64,000 nucleotides of DNA from the NCBI GenBank assembly GCA_945902215.1, contig CAMDML010000006.1, positions 1-64,000 of the forward strand, written 5' to 3'. The DNA is from Klebsiella pneumoniae (GTDB lineage Bacteria; Pseudomonadota; Gammaproteobacteria; Pseudomonadales; Pseudohongiellaceae). Shown in pieces: positions 59,021-64,000 of this stretch. The position numbers and the translations under genes are program-made. Under the pieces are notes generated by a model. The model was not told where the DNA came from, did not search any database, and saw only the letters and a list, made by a program, of their open reading frames with translations. How positions within the stretch are numbered: position 1 is the stretch's first letter; the number at the start of each line of letters is the position of its first letter.

Positions 59021-59550
59021 AAAATCACTCAGCGCATACCGTTCCCTTTCAGGCTGGAAGCCGCACCGTGCAGCCCAGACGCCACCCAATCGACCTCAGC
59101 GCGCGCATGGCTGTTTGCGACGGCAATTACATCCGATTGCTCAAACTCCTCCCCGACCTTGCCCCGGCCGCACGCCGGGATTTCGCCTTGCCTGAACTGG
59201 GTGACCCAGGGCTTGCCGCAACGACCCGCGTGGTGCTCGAAGTCGTCGAAACATTTAAATATACGAGCACCGTGAGTATCGGCATGAATGCGCCTGCACT
59301 GTCCTCGGCGTACTACCGGCCGCCCGCCATGCTGGTGCGCTTGTACCACGATGCGAATACGGCGGAAGTCATCAGTTATCAGGACGAGCGCGATATCCGC
59401 GTGCTGTATCAGGAAAACGAACTGCCACGCTACTACCCGGATGAAAAGGAACAAGTGAATTTGTTCCTGGCGGATTGGTTGACGCTATGTCTGGATGCCG
59501 GGCAAGGGATGTTTGGTCTGCGCAACCATCCCGTGGTCCCCTGTGCTTGA
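59017..59550 (+). CDS. yqiB: DUF1249 family protein (YqiB)
   Basis: 177 residues with the YqiB pattern: MAVCDGNYIRLLKLLPDL early, then LVRLYHDANTAEVISYQDER and RYYPDEKEQVNLFLADWL. It has no signal or membrane segment and its function is unknown. It is usually found between nudF and cpdA, as here. Start in ATGA overlap with nudF; cpdA starts 29 bases after its stop. Confidence 0.9.
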   Translation: MKNHSAHTVPFQAGSRTVQPRRHPIDLSARMAVCDGNYIRLLKLLPDLAPAARRDFALPELGDPGLAATTRVVLEVVETFKYTSTVSIGMNAPALSSAYYRPPAMLVRLYHDANTAEVISYQDERDIRVLYQENELPRYYPDEKEQVNLFLADWLTLCLDAGQGMFGLRNHPVVPCA

Positions 59551-59579
59551 AGATATGGTTTAAAGGCGGGAGTTAAGCG

Positions 59580-60398
59580 TTGGCGAAAATGCCCCAACAA
59601 CAGCAACATACCAGTGTGCGGGTGGTCCAGGTAACGGACACACACCTGTATGCTGACACGCAGGATGTGCTGGTCGGCATGAACTGTGAGACCGGCATGC
59701 GTGATGTCCTCGACCTGATCCGCCGGGAGGAAGGTAAGCTCGCGGCCGTGCTTTGCACTGGTGACATCTCGCAGGACAACAGCAGTGCCAGCTACCTGCG
59801 TTTTGCCGGCGCGGTAGCCGCCCTCGCTGCGCCGCAATACTGGATTGCGGGCAACCACGACGAAATTCCGAAAATGAAAGCTGCTCTGGGCGCGGACCAT
59901 CCGTGTTTCACGCGCGCGTTCAATGTCCCCGGTTGGCGCGTCATCATGCTCAACAGCAATGTGGTGCGGCAGGTGCATGGCAGGCTCGACCCGGGCGAAC
60001 TCGAGTTTCTGGCAGAAGAGTTGGAAGCCTCAAAGCATTTAAGCGTGCTGGTTTGTCTGCACCACAACTGTGTGCCGGTGGCCGCGGCCTGGCTGCAGGC
60101 ACATGCGCTGAAGAACAGCGAGGCCTTGTTTGCGGTGCTCGACCGCTATACGCACGTAAAAGCAGTACTCTTCGGCCACATTCATCAGGAGCTGGTGCAT
60201 GAACGGCGGCATGTGCTGTATCTCGGCTCGCCGTCCACCTGTATCCAGTTTCATCCCATCAGCAACGATTTCAAGCTTGACGATTTGAATCCCGGGTATC
60301 GCTGGTTCGAACTGTTCAGCGATGGTGAGTTAAGCACGGGAGTAAAGCGCGTTGTGGGCAAACGGTATCAGGTTGATTTTTTGGGGATCGGCTATTAA
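59580..60398 (+). CDS. cpdA: 3',5'-cyclic-AMP phosphodiesterase
   Basis: Metallophosphoesterase that hydrolyses cAMP in the cytosol. 272 residues; metal-site motifs TDTHLYA (D-x-H), CTGDIS, AGNHDE and FGHIHQE are complete. The start is an unusual TTG at 59580, supported by GGGAG (59568-59572) at 7-base spacing; the next ATG (59589) is 16 bases from that site. The gene order nudF-yqiB-cpdA-yqiA-parE is conserved. Confidence 0.9.
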   Translation: MAKMPQQQQHTSVRVVQVTDTHLYADTQDVLVGMNCETGMRDVLDLIRREEGKLAAVLCTGDISQDNSSASYLRFAGAVAALAAPQYWIAGNHDEIPKMKAALGADHPCFTRAFNVPGWRVIMLNSNVVRQVHGRLDPGELEFLAEELEASKHLSVLVCLHHNCVPVAAAWLQAHALKNSEALFAVLDRYTHVKAVLFGHIHQELVHERRHVLYLGSPSTCIQFHPISNDFKLDDLNPGYRWFELFSDGELSTGVKRVVGKRYQVDFLGIGY

Positions 60399-60407
60399 CC
60401 TTGCGCC

Positions 60408-61022
60408 ATGCCCGAGATGAAAGTAAAGCGCCAGCGGGTTATCTACATTCACGGCTTCAACAGCTCCCCCGACTCCAAAAAAGCCCGTCTTTTTGCCACC
60501 TATTGCCACGCTCACGGCATTTTGGATGTTGTGATTCCTGCCTTGTCCCATGATCCTGCGCGCGCCATGCAAACCCTTGAAGACTGGGTCGGCCCCGGCG
60601 GTGTGCGTACCGCTTTGTTGGTAGGCAGCTCGCTTGGTGGCTATTACGCGACATATCTTGGTGAGCGCTACGGACTGAAGGTGGCGTTAATCAATCCGGC
60701 CGTAGCGCCCTTTGAGCATTTGCCCCACGATATCCTTGGCAAGCACCGCAACTATTACACAGACGAAGAGTATGAGTTTACCCAAGAGCATGTCGCCTTC
60801 CTGCGCACCCTGAAGGTAGAGCGCATTCGCAACCCCGCGCTGTATTTGTTGCTGGTGCAGACCGGCGACGAGGTGCTCGACTACCGGCTCGCGGTTAAGC
60901 TGTATGCAGGGTGTCGCCAGATTGTGCAGGATGGTGGCTCACACAGTTTTGACAATTTTGAGGCAGAGCTGCCACTGATCTTGCAGTTTGCAGGGCTGGC
61001 AACACCTTTTGCCACATCGTAA
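60408..61022 (+). CDS. yqiA: YqiA-type esterase (alpha/beta hydrolase)
   Basis: 204-residue hydrolase of the UPF0227/YqiA family. Nucleophile elbow GSSLGG (about residues 72-77), the conserved start YIHGFNSSP and the DGGSHSF His near the end complete a triad with Asp of TGDEVLDY. It lies directly upstream of parE, as in E. coli, and its substrate is uncertain. Starts 10 bases after cpdA. Confidence 0.92.
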   Translation: MPEMKVKRQRVIYIHGFNSSPDSKKARLFATYCHAHGILDVVIPALSHDPARAMQTLEDWVGPGGVRTALLVGSSLGGYYATYLGERYGLKVALINPAVAPFEHLPHDILGKHRNYYTDEEYEFTQEHVAFLRTLKVERIRNPALYLLLVQTGDEVLDYRLAVKLYAGCRQIVQDGGSHSFDNFEAELPLILQFAGLATPFATS

Positions 61023-61045
61023 TCACGGAGTAAGCGCAAGGCATC

Positions 61046-62947
61046 ATGAGTAATAAAGAGTACACAGCAGGTTCCATCGAAGTCCTGACCGGTCTCGATC
61101 CGGTCAGGCGCCGCCCGGGCATGTACACCGACACCAGCCGCCCGAATCATCTGGTGCAGGAAGTAGTCGACAACAGCGTGGACGAGGCGCTTGCCGGACA
61201 TGCACGCAACATCGACGTCACCTTGCACAAAGACGGCAGCATCGAAGTCACCGACGATGGCCGCGGCATGCCGGTGGACATTCATCCCGAGGAAAAAGTC
61301 ACCGGAGTAGAGCTGATCCTTACGCGCCTGCATGCGGGCGGCAAGTTCAACAAGGACAATTACAAATACTCCGGCGGTCTGCACGGGGTTGGCGTGTCTG
61401 TGGTCAATGCGCTATCGAAGGAATTGGAAGTGCTGGTACGCCGTAATGGCAATATCTACCGAATGACGTTCGCCAATGGCGATAAAAAATCCGAACTGAA
61501 AGTAGTTGGCACGGTGGGTCAGCGCAATACCGGCACCACGGTAAAATTCGTGCCGGACGTTTCCTACTTCGATTCTCCCAACGTTTCGATTCCCAGGCTC
61601 GCGCATGTGCTGCGCGCGAAAGCCGTGCTGTGCCCGGGTTTGCGCGTCAGTTTTATCGACAACACGGTCAGTACGGAAAAAGCCCAAAGTAACAGCTGGT
61701 ATTACGAAGACGGCCTGAAAGATTATCTGAAGCAAACCACCACGGGATTCACCATTCTTCCAGATGAACCCTTCACCGGTTCCGTACAAGGCAATGATGA
61801 AGCGGTTGACTGGGCAGTGCTCTGGCTACCGGAAGGTGGCGAAATCACCGCTGAAAGTTACGTGAACCTGATCCCGACGGTATCGGGAGGCACGCATGTC
61901 AACGGCTTCCGCACTGGTTTGATCGAAGCGGTCCGTGAATTTTGTGAGTTCCGCAACCTGGTGCCGCGCGGCATCAAGCTGGCGCCGGAAGACATCTGGG
62001 ATCGGTGCTCCTATGTGCTGTCATCGAAACTCCTCAATCCGCAGTTTTCCGGCCAGACCAAAGAGCGGCTGTCATCGCGTGAGTGTGCCGTGTTTGTTGG
62101 TGGTGTCGTCAAGGACTCCTTCAGTCTGTGGCTGAACCAACATACTGCCGTAGCGGAACTGATAGCGCAGATGTGCATCGACAACGCGCAGTTGCGCATG
62201 AAGGCGAGCAAGCTGGTGGTGCGCAAGAAGATCACGTCGGGGCCGGCACTGCCGGGCAAACTGGCGGACTGTTCGACGCAGGATGTGTATGCAGGAGAAC
62301 TGTTCCTGGTCGAAGGCGATTCTGCCGGCGGCTCAGCCAAGCAGGCGCGCGACCGTGAGACACAGGCCATCATGCCCTTGCGGGGCAAAATCCTGAACAC
62401 ATGGGAGGTATCGTCGGCGGAAATTCTTGCGTCGCAGGAAGTCCACGACATCGCTACCGCGATTGGCGTCGACCCCGGCTCCAATGATTTGACGGGGCTG
62501 CGTTATGGCAAGGTCTGCATTCTCGCGGATGCCGACTCCGACGGCTTGCACATCGCTACTCTGCTGAGCGCGCTGTTCATAAAGCATTTCCGCGCGGTAG
62601 TGGAAGCTGGTCACATATTTGTGGCGATGCCGCCCTTGTACCGCATCGATATCGGCAAGGAAGTGTTTTATGCGCTCGACGAGTCCGAGAAGAACGGCAT
62701 CCTTGACCGGCTGGTCGCGGAAGGCAAAAAGGGCAAACCGAACGTGCAGCGCTTCAAGGGTCTCGGCGAAATGAACCCGCTGCAGTTGCGCGAAACCACC
62801 ATGAACCGCGACACCCGCCGCCTCGTGCAGCTCACGATTGATGAATTCGACAAGACCACCGAACTGCTGGACATGCTGCTGGCCAAAAAACGGTCTGGCG
62901 ACCGCAAGGACTGGTTGGAAACGAAAGGCAATCTGGCCGAGATCTGA
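61046..62947 (+). CDS. parE: DNA topoisomerase IV subunit B
   Basis: ATPase subunit of topoisomerase IV, needed to decatenate daughter chromosomes. 633 residues (E. coli 630). GHKL ATPase has EVVDNSVDEALAG and GRGMPVD; the transducer Lys lies further on (KLL / QTKERLSSRE region). The TOPRIM part shows EGDSAGGSAKQARDR (about residues 423-437) and DADSDGLHI. ATG 61046 is 23 bases after yqiA. parC follows 78 bases downstream. Confidence 0.96.
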   Translation: MSNKEYTAGSIEVLTGLDPVRRRPGMYTDTSRPNHLVQEVVDNSVDEALAGHARNIDVTLHKDGSIEVTDDGRGMPVDIHPEEKVTGVELILTRLHAGGKFNKDNYKYSGGLHGVGVSVVNALSKELEVLVRRNGNIYRMTFANGDKKSELKVVGTVGQRNTGTTVKFVPDVSYFDSPNVSIPRLAHVLRAKAVLCPGLRVSFIDNTVSTEKAQSNSWYYEDGLKDYLKQTTTGFTILPDEPFTGSVQGNDEAVDWAVLWLPEGGEITAESYVNLIPTVSGGTHVNGFRTGLIEAVREFCEFRNLVPRGIKLAPEDIWDRCSYVLSSKLLNPQFSGQTKERLSSRECAVFVGGVVKDSFSLWLNQHTAVAELIAQMCIDNAQLRMKASKLVVRKKITSGPALPGKLADCSTQDVYAGELFLVEGDSAGGSAKQARDRETQAIMPLRGKILNTWEVSSAEILASQEVHDIATAIGVDPGSNDLTGLRYGKVCILADADSDGLHIATLLSALFIKHFRAVVEAGHIFVAMPPLYRIDIGKEVFYALDESEKNGILDRLVAEGKKGKPNVQRFKGLGEMNPLQLRETTMNRDTRRLVQLTIDEFDKTTELLDMLLAKKRSGDRKDWLETKGNLAEI

Positions 62948-63025
62948 ATCCGGTAGTGACAAGCACCTGGCAATATAAGCAGTAATACAAACAGTAACGC
63001 AAAAAGTAATTCAAACAGGAAGACC

Positions 63026-64000
63026 ATGAGCACCACCACAACATTCAACGCAGAGGGGATGGAACAGATTCCGCTGCGTACCTTCGTCGAAGAGTCGTAT
63101 CTCAACTATTCGATGTACGTCATCAACGACCGCGCGCTGCCGCATATCGGCGATGGGCTGAAACCCGTGCAACGGCGCATTGTGTACGCAATGTCGGAAC
63201 TGGGTCTGAAGAACACCGCCAAATACAAGAAGTCGGCGCGCACGATCGGCGATGTGATTGGCAAATTCCATCCGCATGGCGACTCGGCCTGCTATGAAGC
63301 CATGGTGCTGATGGCGCAGCCGTTCTCATACCGCTACCCCTTGGTAGACGGGCAGGGTAACTGGGGTTCACCGGATGATCCGAAATCCTTTGCTGCGATG
63401 CGGTACACCGAATCGCGTTTGCAAGGCTATGCCGAAGTGCTGCTGTCAGAGTTGGGACAGAACACTGTTGACTGGAAACTGAATTTCGATGGTGAACTGG
63501 AGGAGCCGATACTGTTGCCTGCGCGGCTGCCCAATGTATTGCTCAACGGTGGCAGCGGTATCGCCGTGGGCATGGCCACCGACATTCCACCGCATAACTT
63601 GCGCGAAGTTGCCAAGGCTTGTGTGCATTTGCTCGACAATCCTTCCGCGACGCTAGCGGATGTGTGTCAGTTCGTGCAGGGGCCGGACTTTCCGACCGCC
63701 GCTGAAATCATCACCCCGCGCAAAGAGCTCACTGAGCTGTACCAGACCGGACGCGGTATGGTGAAGTGCCGCGCGGTATACCAAAAGGAAGACAGCGACA
63801 TCGTGATCACGGCCTTGCCGTATCAGGTGTCGGGCGCCAAAGTGCTGGAGCAGATCGCCGCGCAGATGCAGAAGAAGAAACTGCCGATGATTGTCGACCT
63901 GCGCGACGAGTCCGACCACGAGAATCCGACTCGCATCGTCATCGTGCCGCGCTCCAACCGTATCGACTACGATGCCGTAATGGCGCATCTGTTCTCCACC
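63026..64000 (+). CDS. parC: DNA topoisomerase IV subunit A (3' end beyond window)
   Basis: Breakage-reunion subunit of topoisomerase IV; about 325 residues are visible. The winged-helix region has [13 protein letters not shown] and [23 protein letters not shown]; the positions equivalent to E. coli Ser80 and Glu84 are Ser87 and Glu91, both wild type. Catalytic Tyr127 lies in [11 protein letters not shown] 63026 follows CAGGA and a short repeated A-rich stretch. Partner of the upstream parE. Confidence 0.95.
   Translation, partial: MSTTTTFNAEGMEQIPLRTFVEESYLNYSMYVINDRALPHIGDGLKPVQRRIVYAMSELGLKNTAKYKKSARTIGDVIGKFHPHGDSACYEAMVLMAQPFSYRYPLVDGQGNWGSPDDPKSFAAMRYTESRLQGYAEVLLSELGQNTVDWKLNFDGELEEPILLPARLPNVLLNGGSGIAVGMATDIPPHNLREVAKACVHLLDNPSATLADVCQFVQGPDFPTAAEIITPRKELTELYQTGRGMVKCRAVYQKEDSDIVITALPYQVSGAKVLEQIAAQMQKKKLPMIVDLRDESDHENPTRIVIVPRSNRIDYDAVMAHLFST

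Noticed and set aside
62948-63025. A-rich repeated stretch (acaaacagtaa / ttcaaacagg) before parC
   Set aside because: Too degenerate to call a repeat element; likely just the parE-parC spacer with the parC ribosome binding site.

Overview
The window looks like a chromosome segment from a gammaproteobacterium. It carries the gene order tolC / nudF - yqiB(DUF1249) - cpdA - yqiA - parE - parC, which is typical of that class, together with cmoAB, rpoH, glnE, a waaFCGP lipopolysaccharide core operon, hldE and waaA. Genes are dense, mostly GC-rich, and often overlap by 1-4 bases in operons. The sequence does not fix the genus; a free-living marine or soil relative of Pseudomonadales/Cellvibrionales is my guess only. 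No rRNA, tRNA, CRISPR array or complete insertion sequence was recognised.

Left part (1-26 kb): the helicase gene hrpB runs off the left edge and sits downstream of argC. Then come trxC, a truncated AlbA_2 gene, and a small AT-rich island holding a CPBP intramembrane protease gene and a gene for a 68-residue double-glycine-leader peptide (bacteriocin-like). These are followed by a GST and a carboxylesterase in divergent orientation, a large hybrid histidine kinase, a sulfatase, a PAS-GGDEF-EAL protein, a secreted protein of unknown function, an AttH/FtsX-type ABC operon, a malic enzyme, two paralogous small membrane proteins, a DUF35/thiolase-like pair and a lipoprotein cytochrome c.

Middle part (26-41 kb): nitroreductase, an RpoH with an unusual N-terminal extension, a DUF423 gene and trmB, an SMP-30-like pseudogene, a YgjP-type metallopeptidase, a metallo-beta-lactamase-fold protein, leuA with a divergent Lrp-type regulator, a DUF5916 outer-membrane protein, DUF6152 gene debris, a HIT protein, cmoA-cmoB, a RAYT-like protein with a broken HUH motif, and an orphan GspE/PilB-type ATPase.

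Right part (41-64 kb): an envelope and LPS region. glnE is followed in overlap by waaF, waaC, waaG and waaP. On the other strand an LpxL-type acyltransferase fused to a degenerate kinase domain is coupled to a GT-C-like membrane protein. hldE (ADP-heptose synthesis), waaA (Kdo transfer) and tolC complete the outer-membrane theme. Together these make and transfer Kdo and heptose, phosphorylate the inner core and acylate lipid A. The window ends inside parC, downstream of parE.

The best candidate for something not yet described is the AT-rich island at about 4.35-5.55 kb (double-glycine peptide plus CPBP protease, with no exporter in sight). Second-line candidates are the acyltransferase-pseudokinase fusion, the RAYT-like protein with a lost HUH histidine, and a TetR-type operator placed over the probable tolC promoter.
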